Shown piece after piece: positions 54,171 through 62,353 of a stretch of 64,000 bases of DNA. How positions within the stretch are numbered: position 1 is the first letter of the stretch; every line of letters begins with the position of its first letter. The DNA lies in contig NZ_CP127247.1 in the NCBI RefSeq assembly GCF_030285785.1, positions 1,008,501 to 1,072,500 on the forward strand. Direction: 5' to 3'. Source of the stretch: Parasedimentitalea psychrophila (GTDB taxonomy: Bacteria > Pseudomonadota > Alphaproteobacteria > Rhodobacterales > Rhodobacteraceae). The position numbers were made by a program, and so were the translations under genes. The notes under the pieces are model-generated. The model ran no database searches and was not told the origin of the DNA. It was given only the letters and a program-made list of their open reading frames with translations.

Positions 54171-55058
54171 GTGGCAAAAATTGGATTTCTTGGTGCAGGT
54201 AATATGGGCAATGGAATGGCGTTACGACTGTTAGAGGCAGGCCATACTGTTCAAGTCTACAATCGTACCCAATCAAAACTTGCGCCGCTAGTCGGGCGAG
54301 GTGCAATTGCAAAAAACTCCGCACGAGAGGCGGCAGAGTCTGCGGAAGCAATTTTTGCGATGGTTGGCGATGATATTGCATCCCAAGCTGTTTGGCTGGG
54401 CGACGAAGGCGCTCTGGCTGCCACCAACTCTTCAAACAAGCCGTTGATCATAGAGTGTTCTACGTTGTCTCATTCCTGGGTCATGGAGTTGTCCAGGAAT
54501 GTTGCTGACAGAGGTTTGCAATATATAGATTGCCCGGTCACAGGCCTGCCAGAAGCCGCCTTGTCAGGAGCTCTTACCCTGTTCTTGGGTGGTTCCAAGT
54601 CCGTGATTTCTATGGCGCAAGACTATTTGCGGCCGATTTCCTCAAAGCAAATTCACTTTGGCGAAATTGGTGCGGGTACGGCATACAAACTTGTCGTAAA
54701 TTTGATGGGGTCGATACAGATTGCAGCAACTGCTGAAGCGCTATTAGTTGCCGAGCGCGCTGGCCTAGATCTGAATATGGTTGCCGAAGCATTAGGAACC
54801 GGAGGGTCTGGCAGCCCACAAGTTGCCAACAACAGTAAGCTTATGGTGGCTGGCGATCATGAAACCAACGTTGTCTTCAGTTCAAACTGGCGTCTCAAGG
54901 ATACACGATACGGTGTCGATTTTGCTGGGCAACTTGGACAGGCGAGCCTACTCGGTACTGTGGCGCAGGAACTTTTCCAGCGTTTGGTTGACGCAGGGTT
55001 TGCGGATTCTGCAGAAAGTAAAATTATTGATGTATTGAGAGTTCAGTCAGACAAATGA
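54171..55058 (+). CDS. NAD(P)-dependent beta-hydroxyacid dehydrogenase family protein
   Basis: A 295-residue protein starting with GTG 54171 (MAKIGFLGAGNMGNGMALRL) after GGGGGACT. It has a Rossmann GxGxxG, the substrate-binding DCPVTGLPEAALSGALTLFL, the catalytic-lysine region GEIGAGTAYKLVVNLMGSIQ (Lys at about 171) and a C-terminal helical domain. This is the 3-hydroxyisobutyrate dehydrogenase/GLYR family; the substrate is unknown. Codon use is more A+T-rich than the core genes and both sides are decayed repeats, so it is probably foreign. Confidence 0.85.
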   Translation: MAKIGFLGAGNMGNGMALRLLEAGHTVQVYNRTQSKLAPLVGRGAIAKNSAREAAESAEAIFAMVGDDIASQAVWLGDEGALAATNSSNKPLIIECSTLSHSWVMELSRNVADRGLQYIDCPVTGLPEAALSGALTLFLGGSKSVISMAQDYLRPISSKQIHFGEIGAGTAYKLVVNLMGSIQIAATAEALLVAERAGLDLNMVAEALGTGGSGSPQVANNSKLMVAGDHETNVVFSSNWRLKDTRYGVDFAGQLGQASLLGTVAQELFQRLVDAGFADSAESKIIDVLRVQSDK

Positions 55059-55369
55059 TCGAAATTTGAGGGAATCAAAAACCAAAGAACTTCGTGTATA
55101 AAAATGGGTGTGACAACCGCGATTTGATTATTTTACGAAGTGATATGGGCTCTTTCCAGCCATTCGCTGCGCCGTCCACTAAGGTCAGGATTGGGCCGTT
55201 AGTGACCGTGAGGGGAAAGGGAAGTGGCCTGATTTCTGCACCCTGCACATTTCGTCACTAAGGGCGGATACCGGACCTTCGCTGCGATGAGCGTCAATGG
55301 CCAAGTTGCGGACAAAGTGACAGCAAAAAGGCACTGCCCAGAGCATCAAAAATAGTTTGCAATGAATTG
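55059..55369. repeat. Decayed repeat-rich gap
   Basis: No gene visible. Segments such as GCTCTTTCCAGCCATTCGCT (55150), TTGGGCCGTTAGTGACCGTG (55192) and TTCGTCACTAAGGGCGGATA (55252) read like successive degenerate copies of one dispersed unit. TGGGCCGTTA recurs near 61535. Confidence 0.45.
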
Positions 55370-55795
55370 CTAAGTCTGGCTGCGAACAATGCTTTGAAGG
55401 ATGCCAATAAAGGCTAGAGTGCCGCCGTAGAAGACGGGAACAATGACCCCAGTGGGTATGTCTGGCATGTCGGCGTCGAGAAGACGAATGACTACTAAAG
55501 GGAGGCAGGAAGCGGTGAATATTGTTCCTTGGAGGTAAGCCGTAGCTTTCTCAATCTTTGGCAGCGACGGGTATGCAACTTGTCTATTTGTTGGGCTATT
55601 AAATATGAGACGTTCCTTATTCTGGTTCATGTAGCGTAAAACAAATACTGATCCGGCTAGAAAGATCAGCAGTGCGGTCAACTGAAAACCAAGCGCGGTT
55701 GAACCGAAAAGGACGATAGTCATCAAAGCCGCCAGACCATGAAGCCATAAAGCGATTGAAATTCCAAATTTTCCTCGAAGCGATAAGATGAACAT
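55370..55795 (-). CDS. Four-helix membrane protein of unknown function
   Basis: A 141-residue protein with four hydrophobic segments: ISIALWLHGLAALMTIVLFG, QLTALLIFLAGSVFVLRYM, GTIFTASCLPLVVIRLL and GVIVPVFYGGTLAFIGIL. Between helices 2 and 3 is a soluble loop (NQNKERLIFNSPTNRQVAYP). No family recognised. It is A+T-rich and flanked on both sides by decayed repeats, so it may be a cargo gene. Confidence 0.6.
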   Translation of the reverse strand: MFILSLRGKFGISIALWLHGLAALMTIVLFGSTALGFQLTALLIFLAGSVFVLRYMNQNKERLIFNSPTNRQVAYPSLPKIEKATAYLQGTIFTASCLPLVVIRLLDADMPDIPTGVIVPVFYGGTLAFIGILQSIVRSQT

Positions 55796-56134
55796 CCAGA
55801 CTTAGCTCTCCATTCTTTGTTTCTCACTTACATGCTGCACTACGCTCAAATGGCTTACAAGGGCTCTGACCGGCCTTTCACCGAAGTGGTCATGAACGGC
55901 GGCTCTGGGCCGTTCGCGCCAGTTGGGCCAGTAACAGTGAACGCGGCAAAGTCCGCAACCTGGTCTCCTGTGGGCCATGCCGAGAAGGTCCGCGATCCGC
56001 CCGAGGTGACCTGCCTCCATGGTGCTGTTGTTTGCTGCACGGTGCAGCACCAGCGTCGCACTGCGCGGGCCAGCACAAACGCAGATGGCCACCCGAAGGT
56101 GGCGCTAAGTGTCTGTGTTTCTAGTAGAATTTTA
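55796..56134. repeat. Non-coding gap with degenerate repeat and a perfect hairpin
   Basis: No gene seen. Contains TTTCACCGAAGTGGTCATGA and GGCGGCTCTGGGCCGTT (about 55876-55910), in the style of the degenerate dispersed repeats on either side. It also has a perfect hairpin TGCTGCAC-G-GTGCAGCA at 56033-56049. Confidence 0.45.
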
Positions 56135-56179
56135 TGGTTGCGGGAGAAGGATTTGAACCTGCGACCTTCAGGTTATGAG
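56135..56179 (-). other. tRNA-fMet 3'-part copy (att-like site)
   Basis: On the minus strand it reads from the anticodon CTCATAACC through the T-arm to CCCGCAACCA, then diverges on both sides from the intact tRNA. The two differences from the intact gene fall on the same T-stem pair (T-A becomes C-T), so the copy could not fold normally and cannot be a functional tRNA. Confidence 0.8.
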
Positions 56180-56346
56180 ATAGCTTACACGGAGTCGCAC
56201 AGAGTTCTCCGACTTACGCCATCCCACCCTATCGCATTGAATCTGTTGGTTTACAATTAACGCGAGACGCGCCCACCTTCTCCGCCTTACCCCGTGGTTT
56301 GCTTCCAGTTGCTTCCACGAAGATCCAGACGGGCAAGGAGAACGAC

Positions 56347-57117
56347 ATGGCAAAGCTAACCAAACGCGTGGTCGATGCGCTGCAATCTGACACCAAGGTC
56401 TACTTTGTCTGGGACAGTCAGATAGCCGGGTTTGGGCTGCTGGTCATGCCATCCGGTGCCAAGACCTATCAGGCAAACCGCACCCTCGGCATGTTGTCCA
56501 AGATGTTCAATTTGGCTGAGATATGGGGGTTAAGACCAGATGGGCCAAATCCCTGCCGCCATGTGCCCAAATATAAGGAAGTAAAACGCGAGCGTTACCT
56601 GAGCCAAAACGAATTGCCGCGACTGGGTCAAGTGCTGGGCGACGCGGCACAAGACGGGTCAGAAACACTATACGTGATTGCCGCCTTTCGATTGCTCGTT
56701 CTGACGGGGTGCCGACTCGGTGAAATCCAAACCCTGCAATGGCAGTTTATCACCGATCACGGCATGGAGCTACCAGACAGCAAAACCGGCGCGCGCAGGA
56801 TACCCCTGCCAAAAGCTGCCCGTGCCATCCTGAGCCCCCTGCCACGAGTCGGCAGCAACCCTTTTGTGATTGTCGGGCGGATTGAGGGACAGCACATAAC
56901 CGACTTACAGCATCCTTGGCGGCGTATTCGCAAGAGAGCGCAATTGGACAATGTACGCATTCACGACCTACGCCATACCTATGCGTCAAACGCGGTTTCC
57001 TCTGGCATGCCCATCCAGATGGTTGGGCGACTCTTGGGGCATAGCCAAATTCAGGCAACCATGAGTTACGCACATCTGGCGGATGATCCGGTCCGCCGCG
57101 CAGCCGAAAAGCGCTGA
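56347..57117 (+). pseudogene. Tyrosine integrase, internally deleted
   Basis: 256 codons from ATG 56347 (AAGGAGA upstream). The N-terminal arm domain (MAKLTKRVVDALQSDTKVYF, GFGLLVMPSGAKTYQ) runs directly into the end of the core-binding domain (LGMLSKMFNLAEIWGLRPDG). Roughly 120 residues usual for phage/island integrases (about 380-410 aa) are therefore missing, in frame. The catalytic domain is complete: GCRLGEIQTLQW (Arg), HDLRHTYAS (His-x-x-Arg), GRLLGHSQIQATMSYAHL (His and Tyr). DNA binding is probably impaired. It lies 167 nt from the att-like repeat. Confidence 0.8.
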
Positions 57118-57212
57118 TAATGAGTTGAAAAAAGCCGCGTGAACGCCGCATTCGGCCACTTCTCTTGCGTAACCTGGAATTTCAGTTTCAACATAAACTT
57201 GATGGAGTGAAG

Positions 57213-57320
57213 ATGAAAAAAGTATACACACTATGTTGTCGGGGATGCGGGGCGAAGAAAGTATCCCAGCGTTGTGCCGTCGCGAAGGCAAGGCCGAAAG
57301 TCTGTATTGCAGAGGGTTAA
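57213..57320 (+). CDS. Possible small cysteine-rich protein
   Basis: A 35-codon frame MKKVYTLCCRGCGAKKVSQR, then C-A-V and a basic end with one more Cys. GGAGTG lies 6 nt before the ATG. The CCRGCG...C...C spacing could bind zinc, but no family is known to me. It overlaps the 5' end of the glycosyltransferase frame, and only one of the two starts may be used. Confidence 0.3.
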   Translation: MKKVYTLCCRGCGAKKVSQRCAVAKARPKVCIAEG

Positions 57321-58378
57321 AGACGTTGGGAAAAGAGGAGAAGCACTGCCCGACTGTCGATCCGGATCGGCAAGCGACGTCGCTTGAGGTTGGACGGGAA
57401 AAGACAATTACAATTTCTGCGGTAACGCGAATGCGACCGCTGATGTTTGACACCCTGCTAAAGAGCCTGGAAAAGTTACGTGTGCCACCTGGAACCAAAT
57501 TGCAGTTTTGCTTTGTGGAAAATGGTGAATCGCTGTCGGTTGGCCGGAGGGTCAAAGAGTTTTGCCAAATCACTGGCTTCAAAGCGGTCGCGATATGTGA
57601 ACCTAGGCTTGGTATTCCCTTCGCGCGCAATGCCGCCCTCAATTGGGCTCTCGTTAACGGTGCCGATTTTTTGGCGTTTATCGATGACGATGAGGTCGCG
57701 AAAAAAGACTGGATGGAAAAGTTGTACGCGGCCATTGAAGCGCGCGGTTTGGACCTGGTTGGCGGCCCTGTTTGCCCGGTCACGCCTGATCAAAACTTGA
57801 GGAATGGAAGGCTGTCGACAATTGAGTCTACGGTTTTCCGCGGTTGCGAGGTGCGGGCGCATAGGATGGCGCGCAATAACAGCCGTCGAAGCCGCGCGAA
57901 CACCGACCATCAGGTTACCATTGTGACCAATAACTGGCTTTGCAGATTGGATTTTCTGAGGCAAAACAAAGTAAAGTTCGATGAAGGCTTGGGGTACTCT
58001 GGGGGGTCGGATGCGGCATTTTTTCGTGCCGCTAAGAAAGCAAAAGCACGCACAGGATGGGTGCCTGATGCTGTTGTCATGGAAGAAATTCCAGTAAGTC
58101 GATTGACTTTAGGCTATCACTTTATGCGCGGGAGGGATCAGGCGATTTCTTCATACATAATAAAGTTTTCCCAAGGCCAGCCCTCAAGGCCCTTCGTCTC
58201 TTCATTGTTGTTTGTCGTGAGCAAGTTGCTTCTTGGGATGGCCCGTCTCATTGCGGGCCTGTTTGATCGTGGCAGGAGCGTTGTTCTCGCAATGCGCGCT
58301 TTCGGTTTTGCTTGGGGGCGTATTTTAGCGGTGTTTGGATACAGCAGCAGCCATTATAAAAATGTCCACGGCTCTTAG
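57233..58378 (+). CDS. Family 2-type glycosyltransferase
   Basis: A 381-residue GT-A-fold protein. The conserved part begins near residue 57 (TITISAVTRMRPLMFDTLLK), with LGIPFARNAALNWALVNGAD, the DxD-type FLAFIDDDEVAKKDWMEKLY (about 146-165) and WLCRLDFLRQNKVKFDEGLG. C-terminal helices are hydrophobic (FVSSLLFVVSKLLLGMARLI), suggesting membrane contact. The first 55 residues look unrelated to the family and the true start may be downstream, although no good ATG is available before the domain. It lies on the island. Confidence 0.75.
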   Translation: MLSGMRGEESIPALCRREGKAESLYCRGLKTLGKEEKHCPTVDPDRQATSLEVGREKTITISAVTRMRPLMFDTLLKSLEKLRVPPGTKLQFCFVENGESLSVGRRVKEFCQITGFKAVAICEPRLGIPFARNAALNWALVNGADFLAFIDDDEVAKKDWMEKLYAAIEARGLDLVGGPVCPVTPDQNLRNGRLSTIESTVFRGCEVRAHRMARNNSRRSRANTDHQVTIVTNNWLCRLDFLRQNKVKFDEGLGYSGGSDAAFFRAAKKAKARTGWVPDAVVMEEIPVSRLTLGYHFMRGRDQAISSYIIKFSQGQPSRPFVSSLLFVVSKLLLGMARLIAGLFDRGRSVVLAMRAFGFAWGRILAVFGYSSSHYKNVHGS

Positions 58379-58592
58379 GAGGCGCTTTCCCAGCCAGAGT
58401 CGTCTCCGACATTTCTGGTTTTGTGACCCCCAAATCTTCGTTACTCACTCCTGAGTAGTGATGCCCCGTTTTCGGTGAACGAAAGCGGATACATGTTCAT
58501 GAGTATACTTGTTCGAAAAACGGTTAAACCACCTGTAAGGATGGAATACTCAAGCTTGTTCGGATAGCAGTGAGCTTCTATTTTTTCGGAAG

Positions 58593-59636
58593 GTGAAGCC
58601 CGTTTTGCTCAGTACTATTATCGTCTCACCACGCGAACGTTTCAGTTCGCTGCCAGAATCCTTGCAGTCACTGTTTTTGACCATTCCAAAGGATCAGCCA
58701 GTCATTGTCGTCGAGGGGGCCACCCCACCTGATATTCGGGCCGAACTCGAAGAACTGCGGAAACGGCGGCCCTTTACCCTTGTGTCATTGCCGTATCCTG
58801 TCACGCCAAACGAGGCCCGTAACCGAGGGGTGAAGCTTGCCAAGACTGCCTATGTGGTCTTTTGTGATAACGATATCGCATATGAGGCTGGGTGGTTGAG
58901 TGCGCTTGAAAAAACCGCAGTTGCGGAACAAGCGGATGCCGTTGCTCCGCTTATATTTATTGGTCCTTCTACACCCAAAAGAATACATCATGCTGGCGGC
59001 TCTCTCATTGCTGAAAAAAGTTCCTCAAGCGTGGTTTTGAAAGAAAAACATCGGCTGATGAACCAAGATTGGCCTGAAGTGAAAGATCGCATTGATGAAC
59101 TTGCGCCCGTATCGAACGAAGTATGCGAGTTTCATTGCGCGATGGTCAAAAGGTCCTTTCTGCAAGCTGTCGGCGGGTTAGATGAACGCCTGATAACACG
59201 CGAACAAATGGATTTTGCCCTGCAAGCAAAGGCGCACAACGGGCGGGTCGTATTTTCAAGAGCAGCGCACGTAACCTATCGCGCACTTGACCCCATTGCC
59301 CGCCTCGATGATCTTCACTATTTTTTGTTTCGCTGGAGCGATGAAAAGGTGGTTCAATCACTGAACGCTTTTGAGAAGAACTGGTCAGTAAGTTCAGAGC
59401 GTGACAGAGTGCGATTTGGCTGGACCCGTCGTCACAGACGCAGTGCCGTTGCTTCGTACCACAAAAATATATCCAAAGTTCTGGGATCAAAACTTACGGG
59501 AAGGATCCTGCTGCCCATGGAAGAGCGTCGTGCTAAATCGCACTTCAGGAAGTCCCTTGCGCAACACGAAGCTGCCCCAAAGACAGAACCCCGAACGACA
59601 ATCGTTGCCGAAGAATTATTCGACTTTAAGGTTTAA
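58593..59636 (+). CDS. Family 2-type glycosyltransferase
   Basis: A 347-residue protein starting with GTG 58593 after CGGAAG (MKPVLLSTIIVSPRERFSSL). It has PVIVVEGATPPDIRAELEEL, PYPVTPNEARNRGVKLAKTA and the metal site VVFCDNDIAYEAGWLSALEK (DND), followed by NEVCEFHCAMVKRSFLQAVG and GGLDERL. It resembles GT2 enzymes of capsule and O-antigen loci. The 214-nt gap before it (58379-58592) shows no feature beyond A+T-richness. The next gene starts 11 nt downstream. Confidence 0.78.
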   Translation: MKPVLLSTIIVSPRERFSSLPESLQSLFLTIPKDQPVIVVEGATPPDIRAELEELRKRRPFTLVSLPYPVTPNEARNRGVKLAKTAYVVFCDNDIAYEAGWLSALEKTAVAEQADAVAPLIFIGPSTPKRIHHAGGSLIAEKSSSSVVLKEKHRLMNQDWPEVKDRIDELAPVSNEVCEFHCAMVKRSFLQAVGGLDERLITREQMDFALQAKAHNGRVVFSRAAHVTYRALDPIARLDDLHYFLFRWSDEKVVQSLNAFEKNWSVSSERDRVRFGWTRRHRRSAVASYHKNISKVLGSKLTGRILLPMEERRAKSHFRKSLAQHEAAPKTEPRTTIVAEELFDFKV

Positions 59637-59647
59637 GGGGCTGCATC

Positions 59648-60331
59648 ATGATTGTTGCTGGCATGTCTACAATACCGTCGCGCGCGCATACGTCTCCGTT
59701 AGCAATTGCCTCTTTGCTGCCGCAGGTCGATCGCCTTTGGTTGTCTCTGGACGGATATGAAGCGATCCCAGCCTTTGCTAAACATCCAAAGATCATTTGC
59801 CAATTCGGACAGCAGCACGGTGGGCTGAAGGCTGAAGGCAAGTTTCTTGGGCTTGCACTGGATGATGATGCGCAGATTTACGTCAGCGCCGATGACGACA
59901 TGCTTTACCCCAAGAGTTTCGTGCGGCATCTCGCGCGAATGTGCATTTTGCACCCAAAACCTGTTGCGGTTGGCACTCATGGGAGCGTGTTTAAAAAAGA
60001 TATTCGCAGCTATGTAAGTGACAGAAAAGTTACCATGTCGCGACACTCTCAGATCAGGCCGTGGAGAAAAGTTGATGTGCTTGCGACCAATGGCACAGTT
60101 CACCTTGTCAAAGATCTAAAATTTGATTGTCGCAATTGGACATACCGCAACCAGGTCGATCTTAACTTCCTCGAGGAAGCTTCGAAACAAGACGTCGGCT
60201 TAGTCACAACAATGCGCCCTCGAAGTTGGACAAGGCCATTGGAAACACGCCAAAGCAACAGCATCTACGCAAATCTTTTAAAGAATGATTCCGTTCAGAC
60301 TTCTAGGATATGTAAGATTTTAGGCCGTTAG
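59648..60331 (+). CDS. Glycosyltransferase-like protein, possibly truncated by an IS
   Basis: A 227-residue protein (MIVAGMSTIPSRAHTSPLAI) with VDRLWLSLDGYEAIPAF, GKFLGLALDDDAQIYVSADD, then DMLYPKSFVRHLARM, a GT-A-like metal motif, and KVDVLATNGTVHLVKDL. Its TAG stop lies 1-2 nt before the terminal repeat of the IS3-type element, so the last residues may not be original. It starts 11 nt after the previous gene. Confidence 0.65.
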   Translation: MIVAGMSTIPSRAHTSPLAIASLLPQVDRLWLSLDGYEAIPAFAKHPKIICQFGQQHGGLKAEGKFLGLALDDDAQIYVSADDDMLYPKSFVRHLARMCILHPKPVAVGTHGSVFKKDIRSYVSDRKVTMSRHSQIRPWRKVDVLATNGTVHLVKDLKFDCRNWTYRNQVDLNFLEEASKQDVGLVTTMRPRSWTRPLETRQSNSIYANLLKNDSVQTSRICKILGR

Positions 60332-60332
60332 T

Positions 60333-61337
60333 GGGTAATCCCCCCATTTTTAATGGGGCCCGCTTATAGAACTACGCGGCCATTTTCAGTTTCATGGCAG
60401 GGGTGATCCCGCCGATAGCCTTGTTGGGTCGTTCATTGTTGTAAGTCCATAGCCATTCAGTGGCTTGTTCCTGCGCCTCCTCAATCGTTTCGAAAATGTA
60501 TTGCCCGAGCCATTCGCCCATTGCCCGGCAGGCGATGCAAAGCATCGCTGAGAGGCGCGAACCGTGCGATTGTAGCGCTCAATATAAGCGTTCTGTTGCG
60601 GGTTTCCGGGCTGGATGTATTCAAGCCTCACACCTTGCTTCGCAGCCCATGCCGTTGGGGTTCCGCTAACATATTCGGGCCCACTATCTACTCGGATTGT
60701 ATTTGGCTTTCCCCGCCCTTCGATGATCTGGTTCAAACTGCGCACAACGCGCTCAGCTGGCAGTGAAAAATCTACTTCGATGCCCAAGCCTTCGCGATTG
60801 AAATCATCCAGGACGTTTAGTGTCCGGATGGACCGGCCGTCAGCCAGTTGATCCGCCATGAAATCTCCTAACGGCGTTTGCTACGCAAAAGCCTGTCGGG
60901 CAGTGAACGACCAAGTGTCATTCGGCATATTCACCGAGAGGTTCCTTACGCAGGCCCTATCAGTGAATGCGTGCATTCAGCTGCCGGGTAATAGATGGCC
61001 TTAACGCTTTTTTCCCAGTGCTTCCTTCAGCAGATCATTTTGCATGCTCATCTCAGCATACATTTTTTATGCCAGCGGTTCTGTTCAGCCAAGCCTTTCA
61101 TCCCTGCAACAAGTGACGCATCCATGCCGCCGAACTTAGCCCGCCATTTAGAAAAACTGGCGCTGCTCATCCCATGCTCGCGGCAAAGCTCAGACACCGG
61201 TACACCGCCCTCTGCCTGCTTCAAGATCGACATAATTTATGCGTCGCTCAATCGTGCTGTCTTCATCAAAAATCTCCTCAGATATCTTGCCGAGAAAATT
61301 CTACTTTTGAACACCGATAATCTTAGGGGGATTACCG
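60333..61337 (-). pseudogene. Degenerate IS3-family element with terminal repeats
   Basis: Ends share GGTAATCCCCC (60334-60344; complement at 61326-61336). orfA starts near 61272 (MKTARLSDA), has TAA in place of a Gln codon, continues MSILKQAEGGVPVSELCREH and is frameshifted after GLAEQNRWHKK. Most of the N-terminal half of orfB is deleted. The rest reads [20 protein letters not shown] and [16 protein letters not shown], and is split by a short palindromic element at 60521-60555 before [18 protein letters not shown] shifted text. Total length is about 1.0 kb; the element is inactive. Confidence 0.85.
60521..60555. repeat. Short palindromic element, copy 2 (inside transposase)
   Basis: TTGCCCGGCAGGCGATGC, then AAA, GCATCGC and TGAGAGG. 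It separates the IS3 orfB text [11 protein letters not shown] from what should be [17 protein letters not shown], adding about 41 nt and shifting the frame. It is thus a genuine insertion rather than ancestral sequence. Confidence 0.8.
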
Positions 61338-61621
61338 GTCTATTGATGATGAGTGGAGTAGCTTGTGTTCTGAGCTTGATCCAATCGACAATTCGTTACC
61401 TCTAAACGGGTGAATGGATCAAGTTTCGGATACGCGGCATTCCCCCAAAGCTACTACAAGAACTCCTGCTTCTAAGGGTTGCCATGGAGTCGCTGCTGCC
61501 GTTCGCGGCATACGGTTCGAATGGCCGCTGATGGGCCGTTAACCCCTTACCCGCCTGTTTGCACCTGTTGCACGGTAGCCACGCTTCGAACTGGCTCCGC
61601 ATGCTTCCGCACGCGAAACCT
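61338..61621. other. Non-coding junction between IS3 element and rRNA operon
   Basis: No gene supported. A 75-codon minus-strand frame at 61402-61629 has no recognisable content. The part near 61495-61545 (CGTTCGCGGCATACGGTTCG, TGGGCCGTTA) resembles the degenerate dispersed repeats at 53.9 and 55.2 kb. Confidence 0.4.
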
Positions 61622-61649
61622 AAACGCAAACAACCCCGCCGAAGCGGGG
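61622..61649 (-). terminator. rRNA operon terminator
   Basis: On the minus strand, stem CCCCGC-TTCG-GCGGGG (tetraloop) is followed by TTGTTTGCGTTT, 29 nt after the end of tRNA-fMet. A stable UUCG-type loop and U-rich tail are typical of a strong intrinsic terminator ending the operon. Confidence 0.85.
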
Positions 61650-61678
61650 TGTAACGTGTTGTAATTTGTTGGTAATAT

Positions 61679-61755
<77 letters not shown>

Positions 61756-61967
61756 ACACTTATAGTGGGCTATCGCTTACGCTACTTGAGCCCTGGTATT
61801 TGTTTGTTCACCACGAGGGTGATTTCGAACATCTACCTTAGCCTCTTGCTATCGTAGCTTTCGGCCGTTTGTCTCTTCACCGGTCTGCGGAGAGACGTGT
61901 CATCCTTCAGGAGGTTTTGATTGTTCTGAAGGTATTCTATTTGTTTTATCGTTGGGGATTTTTCTAG

Positions 61968-62083
61968 GTTTGGCGGTGCCCTACTCTCCCACACCTTAAG
62001 ATGCAGTACCATCGGCGCAACAGTGCTTAACTTCCGGGTTCGGGATGGGACCGGGTGTTTCACTTGCGCTATGACCACCAAAC
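61968..62083 (-). rRNA. 5S ribosomal RNA
   Basis: About 116 nt reading GTTTGGTGGTCATAGCGCAA at the 5' side and GGGAGAGTAGGGCACCGCCA near the 3' side. CCCATCCCGAACCCGGAAGT and TTAAGC lie in the middle, as in alphaproteobacterial 5S. Ends are estimated to within a few bases. The spacer to tRNA-fMet (61756-61967) shows no gene. Confidence 0.93.
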
Positions 62084-62353
62084 CGAGGAAAATCCCCGCT
62101 TTGGAGAGATATACGGCGAGCTTGCAGAGCAAGCGCGCCGAGCAGGAGACAGTGTCTTTGCGAAGCAAAGGCGCGTTCCTGCATCAACTCCGGAGTGTTT
62201 GCCGACGGCAAGTCACTCCGTTTTGTCCAAGTCTTGTATAGTCTGATACGTGTCTTGCCACCAGTTATGGCGACCTTAAGACACGGTTGGAATGTATGCT
62301 TTGATTGTCGTTCACAGAGTTTTTGTTATTGCTAACAGTCTGTCTATTACTGG
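62084..62353 (-). other. 23S-5S internal transcribed spacer
   Basis: About 270 nt without a tRNA. Contains small stems such as GCTTGC-AGA-GCAAGC, CTTTGC-GAA-GCAAAG and TTGCC-GAC-GGCAA, probably RNA-processing structures. Confidence 0.7.

Noticed and set aside
56135..56179. A second functional tRNA gene
   Set aside because: Only the 3' part matches a tRNA and its T-stem has a C-T mismatch; sequence upstream of the anticodon loop is unrelated.
61402..61629. 75-codon minus-strand frame near the rRNA terminator
   Set aside because: No motif, overlaps the terminator region and degenerate repeat text.
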